Shown here: piece by piece, positions 10,954 through 22,380 of the stretch | How the letters are laid out: each line of letters opens with the position of its first letter | Numbering within the stretch: position 1 is the first letter of the stretch | DNA from: Siphonodentalium dalli | Taxonomy: Eukaryota > Mollusca > Scaphopoda > Gadilida > Siphonodentaliidae | Direction: 5' to 3' | Assembly (NCBI GenBank): GCA_032622095.1 | Contig: CP136063.1 | Coordinates: forward strand, 13,001,814-13,065,813 | DNA length: 64,000 bases | Program-made: the position numbers and the translations under genes | The notes under the pieces: model-generated | Seen by the model: only the letters and a program-made list of their open reading frames with translations | Databases searched by the model: none | What the model was told of the DNA's origin: nothing

Positions 10954-13900
10954 ATGGTTAGTATTATGTCGATGAACTGTAGAGGCCTCGGTGACCCAAA
11001 GAAACGCAGAGATGTTTTTAACTACATAAGAGAGAAAAAATATGGGATATATTGTTTACAGGATGTCCATTTTACAACAGCAAATGAGCAAAGAATTAGG
11101 ACAGAATGGGGATATGAGGTCGCTTTTAGTTCACATACAGGCTCGTCGAGAGGAGTTACAATTCTAATAAACAATAACTTTAGTTTCAAACTGTTAGATA
11201 CGAAAACTGACCAGGAAGGTAACCTCCTTATAATTCGTGCAGAAGTTGAAAACCAATTAATGACGCTAGTTAATATTTATGGTCCAAATACTGATGATCC
11301 CTCCTTTTATAAATCAATTAGAGAAAGTCTTGAGCAAATAACAGATGGCACCATAGTCATATGTGGGGATTTCAATTTAGTCCTGGACCCAGACCTCGAC
11401 CTTTTAAATTATAAAGCTATAAATAATCATAATGCACGTGATGAAGTACTTCACATGATACAGAAGCTAGATTTAGTCGATATTTGGAGATACAATAACC
11501 CAAAGGAACGCAGATACACATGGCGTCGGACCAACCCATCCAAACACGCACGTTTGGACTTTTTCCTAATCTCTCGAGACCTGATACCAACAGTAGAAAA
11601 CTGCGATACACACCCTGGATATAAAACAGATCACTCTGCGATATCGTTACAATTGAAATTTAATAATTTTGAAAGGGGTAGGGGCTTCTGGAAATTTAAT
11701 AACTCATTACTAAAAAACAAAGATTATATAGAACTAGTAAAGGATACCATAAATAGAGTTGTTAAACAATACTTGAAAAGTGGATGGACGGGTAATGGTA
11801 AGTTAAATATGAATAATGCTGAATTTAACATTGATGACCAATTATTTTTCGAAACTCTCTTGATGGAAATAAGGGGCGCTTCCATACCTTTTTGCTCTCA
11901 TTTATCTAAACTAAGAAAATGTAAAGAGACTAAATTAATTGAACAAATAACAAATCTAGAGAAAATTACAACGGAAAAAGAAAGTTTAGAAATGGAGAAG
12001 CTTAAACGTGAATTAGAAGCATTACGAGAAGAAAAACTAAATGGAATATTTGTTAGATCACGTGCTAGATGGATTGGTGACGGGGAGAAGCCAAGTAAAT
12101 ATTTCTTAAATTTAGAAAAACGAAATTTTACGTCTAAAACCATCCAAAAATTACAGGCAGATAACGGAGACATGATATATGAACAACATGAAATCCTTCA
12201 AGAGACAAACCATTTCTATAAACGTCTTTATAAAAACCAAGATGCAGAAACACATTCCTTAAACATTGATAACTTAATAACTAACGTGTGTGATATAAAT
12301 GACAAAGTTGAAATAAATAAATTAACGCTAGAGACTGGTCGATGTTTGGAAGGAGAAATTAGTTACAGCGAAGCGCTAAATTACTTGAAAAAAATGAAAA
12401 ATAATAAATGCCCTGGAAACGATGGATATTCTGTAGAGTTTTTTAAATTCTTCTGGCGAGATGTTGGAACCTACCTGGTCAGATCACTTAACTACGGCAT
12501 GAAAGTTGGAAAACTATCTGTTACACAGAGGCAGGGAATAGTAACACTCCTCCCCAAAGACAACAAACCACGACAATTTCTTAAAAACTGGAGACCAATA
12601 TCCTTATTAAATGTGACATATAAAATTCTTACAGGAGTCCTATCTGAAAGATTAAAACAAGTTTTACCATTTCTAATACATTCAGATCAAACCGGATTTA
12701 TATCTGGACGGTATATTGGGGAGAATATTCGACTAGTGATGGACATGATGCTACATACAAAGCAAAATAAAATACCGGGACTCTTGCTATTGATAGATTT
12801 TGAAAAAGCATTTGATTCGATATCCTGGAAATTTATATACAGTGTACTAAAATACTTTAATTTTAGTCAAACATTTATCGATTATATAAAGACTTTATAT
12901 TGTGATACTTCATCATGTATAAATTTAAATGGGCAAATATCAGACTTTTTCAACTTAGAGAGAGGATGTAGACAAGGCGATCCAATATCCCCATATATTT
13001 TTTTATTATGTGCAGAAATTCTTGGTATTATGGTACGATTCTCAAAAAACATAAATGGTATCAATGTTGGTAATAAGAATATAAGAATGTCGCAATATGC
13101 CGATGATACATCTCTTTTCCTCGATGGGTCACCAGAGTCTCTAGAAGCAGCTATGAAAGTACTTGATAACTATAAATATGTATCGGGTCTAAAAATTAAC
13201 TATGACAAAACACACGCAGTGTGGATTGGTACAAAGGCAGACAGCACGGAACAGATATGTGACCGATGGAAATTAAACTGGAATCCAGAAACCTTTAAAA
13301 TACTTGGTATAGAATTTCATCATGACACTAAACGTATGATTGACATAAATTTTACAAACGGGCTTATGCAATTAAAGAACATACTGGCAATGTGGAGTAA
13401 ACGTAACCTAACTGTTCTCGGTAAAATAACTGTTGTCAAATCGCTAGCTATTTCAAAATTAGTACACCTGTTCCTTGCACTACCGAACCCCACAGATGAA
13501 TATATAAAAAATTTAAATAAACTGCTCTTTGGTTTCATTTGGAACCAAGGTCCAGATAGAATAAGTAGAAAACTGCTCACTCAGAACTATGCTTCTGGTG
13601 GGTGTAAAATGATTGATATTAAGACTTTCATAAATTCTATGAAGATATCATGGGTTAAGCGAGCTATCACACAACGGGCTTCCTGGGTTACAGTTTTCGA
13701 ACACTCTTGTAGTATATTTTGTAATAGTTGGTATCTAATGTCATCTACAATTTTAAAAAACCAATCTAAAACACTTGATAACAATTTCTGGAAAGATGTA
13801 GTAAATGCCTGGATTCTGTACTGTGACAAACTAGCACCGGTGAGTCAATGTGATCTCCTCACTACACCTTTAGTAGGATTCGAGGATACGGTAAAACTGG

Positions 13901-14349
13901 TGAAGCCACGATTGAAACTGTTCATGACTGATAAGCTTATATACATATTCGATTTTCAAGACAATTTAGGAAAGTACCTGTCACAGGAAGAATTTAACGC
14001 TCTACACAAAACAAACATCGACTTTCTAACTTTTAACGGAATTGTAAAATCAATCAAGAAAAGAGATAAATTTTTAAGTAAAAGCGACAGGGTTTTGCGC
14101 CCTCATATACCATTTCAATTAATAAATTTACTTGCTCCGAACAGTGCTAAATCCACGTATAAAACAATGTTACCAATTGAATCACCCCATAAACAAATAA
14201 GTAAATGGGAACGAAAGTTGAACCGAACATATAATGTCGAGTTCTGGACTGAAGTATATAGATGCCCATTTATTTACGTCACCGATACCAAACTTAAGTG
14301 GTTCCAATACCGAATAAATACACATATCATCGGTACAAAACAACTTTGA
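10954..14349 (+). CDS. LINE ORF2: endonuclease and reverse transcriptase
   Basis: 1131 residues before a premature stop. Residues 1-235 are an exonuclease/endonuclease/phosphatase domain: 'SMNCRGL' at the start, 'ICGDFNLVL' near 138, 'YTWRR...RLDFFLIS' near 190, and 'TDHSAI' near 225. A charged linker follows. The reverse transcriptase has 'NWRPISLLNVTYKI', 'QTGFISGRYIGENIR', 'LLIDFEKAFDS' near 612, 'RGCRQGDPISPY' and the catalytic 'YADDTSLF' near 715. The thumb and C-terminal region continue to the end. The start chosen gives a complete endonuclease N-terminus (MVSIMSMNCRGL). All catalytic motifs visible to me are intact. The frame is broken at about 14335-14340 by loss of one base in an A-rich run, so the C-terminal zinc-knuckle region is out of frame. 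Confidence 0.93.
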   Translation: MVSIMSMNCRGLGDPKKRRDVFNYIREKKYGIYCLQDVHFTTANEQRIRTEWGYEVAFSSHTGSSRGVTILINNNFSFKLLDTKTDQEGNLLIIRAEVENQLMTLVNIYGPNTDDPSFYKSIRESLEQITDGTIVICGDFNLVLDPDLDLLNYKAINNHNARDEVLHMIQKLDLVDIWRYNNPKERRYTWRRTNPSKHARLDFFLISRDLIPTVENCDTHPGYKTDHSAISLQLKFNNFERGRGFWKFNNSLLKNKDYIELVKDTINRVVKQYLKSGWTGNGKLNMNNAEFNIDDQLFFETLLMEIRGASIPFCSHLSKLRKCKETKLIEQITNLEKITTEKESLEMEKLKRELEALREEKLNGIFVRSRARWIGDGEKPSKYFLNLEKRNFTSKTIQKLQADNGDMIYEQHEILQETNHFYKRLYKNQDAETHSLNIDNLITNVCDINDKVEINKLTLETGRCLEGEISYSEALNYLKKMKNNKCPGNDGYSVEFFKFFWRDVGTYLVRSLNYGMKVGKLSVTQRQGIVTLLPKDNKPRQFLKNWRPISLLNVTYKILTGVLSERLKQVLPFLIHSDQTGFISGRYIGENIRLVMDMMLHTKQNKIPGLLLLIDFEKAFDSISWKFIYSVLKYFNFSQTFIDYIKTLYCDTSSCINLNGQISDFFNLERGCRQGDPISPYIFLLCAEILGIMVRFSKNINGINVGNKNIRMSQYADDTSLFLDGSPESLEAAMKVLDNYKYVSGLKINYDKTHAVWIGTKADSTEQICDRWKLNWNPETFKILGIEFHHDTKRMIDINFTNGLMQLKNILAMWSKRNLTVLGKITVVKSLAISKLVHLFLALPNPTDEYIKNLNKLLFGFIWNQGPDRISRKLLTQNYASGGCKMIDIKTFINSMKISWVKRAITQRASWVTVFEHSCSIFCNSWYLMSSTILKNQSKTLDNNFWKDVVNAWILYCDKLAPVSQCDLLTTPLVGFEDTVKLVKPRLKLFMTDKLIYIFDFQDNLGKYLSQEEFNALHKTNIDFLTFNGIVKSIKKRDKFLSKSDRVLRPHIPFQLINLLAPNSAKSTYKTMLPIESPHKQISKWERKLNRTYNVEFWTEVYRCPFIYVTDTKLKWFQYRINTHIIGTKQL

Positions 14350-14747
14350 AAAAAATGAAAATATCTGACGACGACTCATGTACCTTCTGTAAATCTAATA
14401 CTGAATCGATCATTCACATTTTCTGGGAATGTCCAAACATACAATATTTTTGGAATACGGTCGAAAATTGGGTATTTCATAATACGAGTACTAGATTACA
14501 ACTCACACGTGAAACTGCAATATTTAGCAGCCGCCCTGGAAAATATACCAGTCCTTGGATAATATTCCTTCTTATCTTTGTTAGATATCACATTTATAGA
14601 TCAAAGATGAATAACTCTATGCCAAACCTCACCGGACTTAAAAAAGAACTTAGTTTATATTTCCATTCTGAGCGTGTTTTTTATTATAATAAAGGTCAAT
14701 ACACTAAATTTAAACAAAGATGGTCTTATCTAGAAGAACTATTTTAA
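14350..14747 (+). pseudogene. Displaced C-terminal part of LINE ORF2
   Basis: This is the continuation of ORF2 in another frame; the open stretch overlaps upstream to 14298. It carries the CCHC motif typical of LINE ORF2 C-termini: 'CTFC', eight residues, 'H', four residues, 'C' (about 14390-14440), followed by Trp/Tyr/Phe-rich sequence ending 'RWSYLEELF'. It has no start of its own and belongs to the ORF2 polypeptide. A one-base deletion separates the two parts. Confidence 0.9.
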
Positions 14748-15138
14748 TTTAATGTGTGACTGCACATGCCAACCCTAAAACCTGCGTAACGCACCAACAC
14801 ACCCTGACATTGGTTTTCGGCAATCAAATATATATGCTGCTGGTGTAACATAATTAATATTAGAGATCCAATTTTCTGATTCCAAATAACAGCAATATAC
14901 AATACAAACTTGAACAATAACTTATAGTATACATCGTTATATATAGAATAGTGAATAAAACATTGGTCGTTTTTTCTTTTGCCCCCCCCCCCCCCTTCCC
15001 CACCCGGGTCCAAAATTATGGGGGGAAAATGACAAGTTAAATTATATTACACAATACAATATTCCTGAATTTCTATTGATACAAATCTACCATGTGTAAT
15101 GTCAACGTTATGTTTTGTAAGACTATATATTTTGTCGC

Positions 15139-15165
15139 AATAAAAATATTAAAAAAAAAAAAAAA
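15139..15165 (+). terminator. LINE polyadenylation signal and poly(A) tail
   Basis: AATAAA at 15139-15144 is followed within a few bases by an uninterrupted A run of about 17 bases, which then merges with the right target duplication. This marks the 3' end of the retrotransposed RNA. Confidence 0.93.
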
Positions 15166-15180
15166 AATATGGTCCAAATG
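15166..15180 (+). repeat. LINE target-site duplication, right copy
   Basis: Exact second copy of 'aatatggtccaaatg' (see 8568-8582). Confidence 0.92.
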
Positions 15181-15768
15181 ATGTTATGGTATATTGATAT
15201 ATGTTACGACCAAAGAAAGTTACTCAATAAGTATATTAAATGACAAAATAAATCCATGGGGCCGGGCTGTGCATTCGTCGATTCGAATCTCGTCATTCTC
15301 GATCATATTGATATTTCGGAATCAAGTTGAAAATGAAAGCGTTTGTTCACCAGTAGTCCAGTACAGAAGGGGGATAATATTAGTTTAGTAAACTAGATCA
15401 TTTAGATCGCTTTGTGTAAGGAAAATGGCCCATAGTCGATGATCATATTCATGTTGTCCCAACAACGTTCAACACAGAAATGACCGCAATCGTATTCCTG
15501 TACAATTTAAATGAAAGGAACGGGCGCCGCTGAAAACACATCGTTTTTTAGCCAATCACAACGATTATTTTCTAGAAGAGGTGCCTCGAAAAGTCAACGG
15601 GGGAATTTCATAACAAGTCAAGATTACCGGAGTACTCCATGCAAAGAAATCGAGTACGCCCAATACGAATTACACCACGAAATGTTTTCTCACCTGAGAC
15701 CGAATAAGCGCAGTATTTCGTTGACAATTCAGTCGAATTGTGACCATAAACTTTCAGTCGTATTACAA
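15181..15768. other. LINE 3' flank, no gene recognised
   Basis: An 88-codon plus-strand frame at 15511-15777 runs into the following palindrome and shows no recognisable domain. Confidence 0.5.
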
Positions 15769-15915
15769 AAGAAATAAATACACGGTGTATCGGTGTGTAT
15801 GGTCAAGTTGTACCACAAAAAACTGATTGTAGGACTCCGCTACGCGTCGTCCTACAATCAGTTTTTTGTGGTACAACTTGACCATACACACCTCTACACC
15901 GTGTATTTATTTCTT
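15769..15915. repeat. Near-perfect 67-bp-arm palindrome
   Basis: The left arm 15769-15835 and right arm 15849-15915 are reverse complements with two adjacent mismatches in 67 bp, around a 13-bp loop 'tccgctacgcgtc'. The arms include 'gtacaacttgaccatacaca'. It could be a foldback MITE or a locally generated inverted duplication. I see no clear flanking target duplication. Confidence 0.93.
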
Positions 15916-16639
15916 AAATGTATAAGTTTATACATGTATATTATTCTACTTGGGCGAAATTAACTTAATGTTATGGATGGGACAACACCAATACAATTTG
16001 GGAAATGTATAACTTATCTATAAATGCGTGTACCTTTAATTAAGGTAATATATCTGGTAAACTCAGTACCCAATATACCGAAGGACGCGGAGCTTTCTTT
16101 CTTATACCATTTCAACTTTCTGACTGATTCTGAAAGTAACTATACAGCAGGGTACCCTGTCTACCATTAGCTTATGTCGGCTTCTGATGGGCAAGACATT
16201 GTTCCTCTGGTCGTGGACTCAACTGTCATTAATCACATATGTGGATCATATAAAGATACACCCGACTCCTGATCAGTCACTTCAAATGTGCATAGTATAC
16301 ACATCACCAATGGCCACAAAACCTTTCTATATATACCAATCCCACATACGCTCGAACATTCATACACTCCAGGCTTGAATATGCACCTCACCCATGACAA
16401 TCATACACCACATGTATGACCACACAGTCACCCCCGTATACCTATTCACGTCACCATTGGCCAAAGGTCCATCCATATATATACCTAGTCGCCACACGCT
16501 TGGCCATATAGCCACTCAAGATATACATACCGGTATACACTACACTCATAACCAAGTTGAAGTCACTCTCAAGTATATTGGTGGGCCATTACCCACTAAT
16601 GGCCAGCCCTTCTAGTCCTTCAGCCAATAGCCAAAAAAG

Positions 16640-17330
16640 GGCCTGCCGGTACCAAACTGGCGGGCAAATTCTAACTGCACGTTTTAAGTATTTAAATATC
16701 TCAGCTATCCAGTTACAATGTAGGTACGATAGCAATGTCAACTCGGTAGTTTTCTGTCGGAAAATCGCCTTTAAAGTGACATACCAATCACGAAAAATGC
16801 ATTTTTTTCGCCAGTGGGGGGTGTGTTTATTTGTGTCCGCGGAGAAAGCTGACACTAATATCGTATCTAAATGGTCCCAGTTATGGTAAAAGCGCCCATA
16901 TTTCACAGGAAATCATTGTACTGTCATTCTAGAGGCGTTTAGTCGAAATATAAGCACTTCAGCATGTGTGACACATCGCAATTCCTGATATACAAATGCG
17001 TTTTTCAGCTATGAAACGCACGTTAAGCATAACAGAAACGTGCACTGTCAAATGGTATGTCAAAGTATAATATACATGTTTTTCGATATTCTGATTGGAA
17101 GAAAATTAGAAATGATAAGAAATTACGCACATTACGTTTTTCCTGGAATATAGTTATCGGTCTTGGCGAACGGGTCCGTTAACCAATATTATAGCTACAA
17201 AACTGCTGTCGATATCAAACTGGCGAGCAAATTCTTAAATTTAAATGCATCAACAGTCCTGCTATCGGGAATGTAGAACAGCAATGTCAATTCGGTAGTT
17301 TATTATCTAAAATCGGCATCTAAAATGCAT
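16640..17330. repeat. Diverged direct repeat pair
   Basis: 16640-16775 and 17205-17330 share 'caaactggcg.gcaaattct', 'agcaatgtcaa.tcggtag' and the following 'aaaatcg'. These are two old copies of one repeat about 560 bp apart. No coding function is apparent. Confidence 0.6.
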
Positions 17331-20278
17331 GGGTGCGAAAACTATTTCGGAAGTATATATTTATCGCCCACGTGAAACCAAACGGATATACAATCGATTA
17401 GTGTCGGACACAGTTGGTCGTATTAAATGCATTCAAACTATCGCTATGTCTGATGGCAATGAGAATATTTTCAATTAAATACCACACACGTATATACATC
17501 ATTGTTCTTCCAATCGTATATCGTTGACGAGTGAAACTATAAAGCAGGCTTATCAACGATACCAGTACCGGTCCAAGAACAGTCGGTACTTGGACAATTT
17601 TTACGGTACCGGTACACACTACTAGGCGGTACTCGGATTACTCTACTGTTTACGTGTGTATAATACACCATTGTTGGTTATTGCTAAATATATGTTCTTG
17701 TAAGTCGCAATATACTCGCATAGTAGCAGACCCGAGTTGCAATTTGCCCCGGCCAAACAGTGTCACAACGAGTATAATTATTTCGTCACGAAGTTGGATA
17801 ATTTAAATGACACACATCGTCTACGCATATCATCTGGTGCCACAATGGGTCACCTCTCAAAATGTTCAGTAAGCAACGCTTATATGAAGTATGGAAACAT
17901 ATATACATAATTCACCTTATGTAACCTAAACATAAAATACATTTACAAACGACCAATCACTCACAAAGCAACACGTCATGATGCCCGCGGCCCTGACTGA
18001 CGTCACGTACAGAGGGAAACAACGTTGAGGGGAAATACAATACATATGTATATTCTTTAAAGACATCAAACGACCAATCGCGAACTGAAAAAGCACTTGC
18101 CTTCGTTTGAAGTGATTGTTTTGTGGTGTGGTTATCTTATGTTGAAATAATGTAAATGGTTGGTCAATGCAGACAACTTCAGGTTTACATCATTGCGTTA
18201 TGTTTTATTCAAATCGGATGGCATATCCGCAATTTGTTTTGTCAGTGAACCAGTGTTTGTGAATAGACGCTGTTTATTATACTTCCATGGTGTAACTAAG
18301 GAAGTATATTGTTTTTTTATTGAGGTCGTTTTCCGTTTATTTGGAAATACTCAGAAAGTAATTGCAGTAGAAACGCGAAACCTGTAGCGAATATGTAGGC
18401 ATCTGATGTCTACTAAAAATAAAGGTATCCGCATGTCGGTCCAATGTTTCTTGACGGAGTTATGACCTTTTACGTTTATTGTTCACTATTATTATTATTA
18501 TACTCGACACTTTTGCAACGCCTTAATATCTGAAAGTATGGGGAGTATCGAACTCAAAATTGGGAACTATGTTGGGGTAAATGAGTTATATGCCTTTGGC
18601 GCAAAACGAATATTTTCCGCGTTTACCCCGCGGAGTTATCTCCCTTTATATGAAAACATGTCATTTTATTATCTCGGAAATTATAAGGAGCAGAGCATCG
18701 TAAATTGGACCTTATGCACACATCGATATGCCCTACTGACCACGAACATCAACACTTGTGTCCGCGCTTTCCCTGAAGAGTTACCGCCCATAAATAGGGA
18801 AACCTCTATTTTATTGTACTCTGTTGTCCACCCGTACCATTCCCGATAGCTTCATTTAGTTTTCATAGTCGTGTTGATCGTTGTCAGTTTAGTTTGAAAA
18901 AGAAAATTGGACAGGGTCGGACATATATTTTTCCACTGGGGTGGGGGCAAAATTTTCGCAAAAAATATATTTTGATTAACGTTCATCTATTTCAGTATAT
19001 GGATTCCCTGAACGAAAACAAACCCATACGAAAAAGAATTTTTGAAATCCCAGAAGAAATGCAAGAGTTACGGGCCCTCAATTTTTGCAATTTGGGCCCA
19101 TGTGCTCGTGTACAGATCTCCTCCGAAGAGTTATATTATGCTACACGCGAAACGGAGATGACTTTTGGGAAATCCAGTGTCCAAAACGGATCCAAATCGA
19201 ACTGTCCATGAAAAGTCGTTCACTTTTTGAAAAAAAGGCTCCATTATTTCAACCTAAACTTTTGGAGCTCTTGAAAAAAATTCCGCTTATATATATAATA
19301 TATTATCTATATGAGTGACACAAATTTGTCACTCCCCTTCCTCCAGCAACCCCATCTCCCCGCGGATGGAACCTAGCTTCCATTCGAACGCACCAGTCTC
19401 GCGGGCCAGGCTCATTCCTCTACCTGGGAACCGATAGAACGCCCACCGAATTCCAACAATAATTTACAGACTGGTATATTGGTATGAGTACATATCGAAG
19501 CTGTTATAAACCAAATAACTTTGATTTGAATATAAACCCACCTATTCGTAAATTGTGCTGCCCATGGTGTGGGCTAAATTATCATTTTAACCTGTATAGT
19601 GTGCCATGAGTTTTTCTGCCACCGTGCATTTCACTTGTGTATCGTATTTCGCATCTTCAATGCACTGCATCTCAAGTACAACCAAACAAAATACAAACAT
19701 TACATTAATGGGACCAAACAAGCCTTAGTTATACGATGTATACTACGACGTATATCCAATTATTTCGTTTGCGATAACAACGATAAACACATATAAAATG
19801 CAAACATTTTCGTAACAACAATTCGTATATTTGTATGAATAGTAGAATACTGCAAATGTACATTCAATTCTGTCCGTTAGTATATGTCTGCCAAAATGTA
19901 AATGACTCCCATTATAATTTCACAAAATAAAACACCACCGTTAGTTTCGTACGCCGTCATTTAAGTCTCGTCAAAAAGCAAACGTGAAATAAACGCTCCT
20001 TATTCCTACCATCTGCCCATGTGGAGCAAGGCTTATGAGAATGGGACGGATATTTTCGGAGTGATGTGGAGTGTTCAGGTACCATTTATATTATAATTAT
20101 TACCTGTATTATACCACTGCAACCAGTTGTGGTTGGGGTGGGGATGGTATACTGGAATCAGCATGTCCGTCCGTTTATCAATATATATATTTATTATATA
20201 CTTGCCCATGAATTATAAGGTTTTAACAGTGAGATATAAGTGATATCCCACTTGTGAGATATCGATCTCTCACTGGTA
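17331..20278. other. No gene recognised; traces of dispersed repeats
   Basis: Several 65-105 codon frames (for example 18538-18849 and 18894-19211) lack recognisable domains. At 18065-18170 a segment with 'cgaccaatcgcgaactg' and, further on, 'tggttggtcaat' resembles 26230-26345, so a dispersed repeat is present. The remainder gives no signal. Confidence 0.5.
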
Positions 20279-20348
20279 TTATTGCGCCCGAATGAACCGG
20301 ACTACAACGCCGAAATAACCGGAATTTACTCTCACTTCGTGTTTAGAG

Positions 20349-22151
20349 TTGTGGCCCATCTGGGAATGCCAAGGTCGATGCCAATGTTTACTTCCGTTTG
20401 TTTTGGCAGTCTGCCGGAATAAAAATGGCAATGCAAGATTTATGGATGGATACTTTGTCCAGGCGTTCAACAAGACACAACAAAATGTCAACACTGCTCG
20501 TAAAACGGCCTATGATGTGAATTTGCTGATGACATTTATCAAAAGTAGCGGCGAAACAAGGCAACTGGAATTTATCCCGCCGAAGGAGCTGTGTGAATTC
20601 TTGTGCAATTTTGTCATTTCCGTCAGAAAACAGGATGGATCAGAATATGAACCTGTGAGTTTACGAGCGTTTCTTTCCTCATAGATATATTAAGAGCAGA
20701 GACTATACAGTTTCAATAATAAACGACATTCAGTTTGCAAAGCTTAAAATAACATTAACCCTTTACCCAACAGAACGGCCCTGTGCCAATGCATTCTCTT
20801 ATATATGCGAGTCGACCATAGGTCGCCTCGCATATATAAGAGAATGCATTGGCTTAACACATTAAAAATTATAAAATTGTTAAAGAATGTAAGAAAAAAT
20901 GGTAAAAAGTGTTAAAAAAAGATTTTTTTTAGGCCAATGCATTCTCTTATATATGCGAGGCGACCTATGGTCGACTCGCATATATAAGAGAATGCATTGG
21001 CACAGGGCTTACTGTAACTATCACAATGTGGTCAAGGAGCCGGTTCCAATGATATCCATATTTGTTTGGTTCTATTGAGACAGACCGGAGATATTTTAGG
21101 CTGTTGAAGCTTTATTTGGCCGGTTTTGGCCGGTTTGTTGGGTAAAGGGTTAAAGAACAAACAAAAACACCTAAAATCACAAGGTAAAGGCAACAAGCCG
21201 ATGGCGGCGGATCCAATTACTAACATGGATATGGACATCATGTACGAGAAAGGAGTTATGGGACCTACAAATCCAAAGTCCCTTCAGAATTCTATGTGGC
21301 TGTTGTGCGCCTTATATTTCGGAATGAGAACAGGAACCGAGACTCATGCATTACGATGGGGATATATTGAGGTAAAAGTTGACGAGACTGGTCATAAATA
21401 CCTTGTTTACAGCCAAGAGCGTAACACGAAAACGAGGACTGGCAGTAATCCACGAGACATTCGCCAAACCAAACCACGAGCGTATGCTCTGGATGATTCA
21501 ACTCGTGATCCTGTTTCTCTCTACGAACTATATGAGGCTAAACAACCGATCGACATGTGCCAAGCTGACAGCCCCTTCTTCCTCGCTGTGAATCACCAAG
21601 GATGGATGCGCGGAGATTGGTACAAAAGGAACGCCCTTGGTATTAACTCTTTATACGGGATCATGAAGAATATGTTGGCAGATGCAGATATTATAAGTGA
21701 CAAGCGACTAACTCCATACAGCGTCAGGAAACACTTAGTACAGACCCTGAATGATGACGGAATTCCACCGACACAGATTGTGCATATTTCCGGACACAAA
21801 AATGTTAATTCCTTAAATAATTATTCCAGGATCAATGACAAACAATCAAAAACAATTTCTACAATTCTCTCTAACAAACAACCAAGCAGTAAATCTTCAA
21901 CCGTAACCCGTGAAATGGACATTTCGTTCAAAGAAAACACAAGCTTGAGTTCAGTTTTCTCCGGAAATACATTTCATGGTAGTGTAAATGTAAATTTTAA
22001 TGCTTCGCAGAGTAGAAAGTTCACTAGTAGTAATGAAATGAATCTGTTCTGCTCCCAAGGACCGAGATCACCTGTTAACAGCTATGATGGTCAGCGTAAG
22101 CCTTTCAAAAGGATCAGAGTTATCGAGAGTGACAGCGAAAACAGTCAATGA
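20349..22151 (+). pseudogene. Broken Crypton-type tyrosine recombinase (DUF3504-like) gene
   Basis: Three consecutive segments encode one protein. Segment 1 (20349-20684) carries the N-terminal SAM-like part: 'TAYDVNLLMTFIKSSGETRQ' and 'SVRKQDGSEYEP'. Segment 2 (about 20680-20758), in another frame, reads 'HRYIKSRDYTVSIINDIQFA'. Segment 3 (21150-22151) is the catalytic domain: 'YFGMRTGTE' (first Arg), 'YSVRKHLVQTL' (second Arg), 'ISGHKNVNSLNNY' (His and the Tyr nucleophile), then a Ser/Asn-rich tail. The family includes Cryptons and the domesticated ZMYM, QRICH1 and KIAA1958-like proteins (family knowledge); they cut and rejoin DNA through a 3'-phosphotyrosine intermediate. Two lesions exist: a frameshift at about 20675-20684 and the MITE at 20759-21149. 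The apparent open frame just before 21150 is MITE sequence. The true start is unresolved. A transposon copy and a decayed domesticated gene are both possible. Confidence 0.85.
20759..21149. mobile_element. piggyBac-type MITE inserted at TTAA in the Crypton gene
   Basis: A 391-bp element begins 'ccctttacccaaca' and ends with the exact reverse complement 'tgttgggtaaaggg', flanked on both sides by TTAA (20755-20758 and 21150-21153). TTAA target sites and CCC ends are the hallmarks of piggyBac elements (family knowledge). No transposase is encoded. Inside each end is a hairpin of about 69 bp (20785-20853 and 20934-21002) with arms 'gccaatgcattctcttatat' and its complement. The two hairpins are reverse complements of each other, so the whole element folds at two levels. 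Its centre is an AT-rich spacer of about 80 bp. Confidence 0.88.
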
Positions 22152-22380
22152 TTCCATAATAGTTTCTGATGACTCGCATTATCACTTCTTGGAGGAACAT
22201 TGTCATTTGCATATTTGTTAATTATTAAATTAATTAAATCTGAACTTGACACCATTATTCCCTAAATTAATGTTTTAAATATGGCACTATTTTTTTGGGC
22301 GTAATGTGTCAACATGAAATTTATGATGTATTGACATTCATTGGGGGCCATAGGCAAGTAACTAAAGTATATAATATACA
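22152..22380. other. Crypton 3' flank
   Basis: AT-rich sequence after the recombinase stop. No clear terminal repeat of a Crypton is expected (the family has none) and none was seen. Confidence 0.4.

Larger units (their letters stand above)
8583..15165 (+). mobile_element. Near full-length L1/Tx1-like LINE
   Basis: A 6.6-kb non-LTR retrotransposon bounded by 13-15 bp target duplications. Order: a leader of 377 bp, ORF1 (nucleic-acid-binding protein), a spacer of about 1.1 kb, ORF2 (endonuclease, reverse transcriptase, C-terminal CCHC), a 3' UTR of about 0.4 kb with AATAAA, and a poly(A) tail. The apurinic-type endonuclease plus a coiled-coil ORF1 with an RRM-like domain places it in the L1/Tx1 group (family knowledge); the exact clade is not resolved. 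One frameshift near the end of ORF2 probably makes this copy inactive. Confidence 0.93.

Noticed and set aside
21126-21149. Apparent start of the recombinase ORF (peptide AGLLGKGL)
   Set aside because: This is the terminal repeat of the MITE and starts from TTG, not from host coding sequence.
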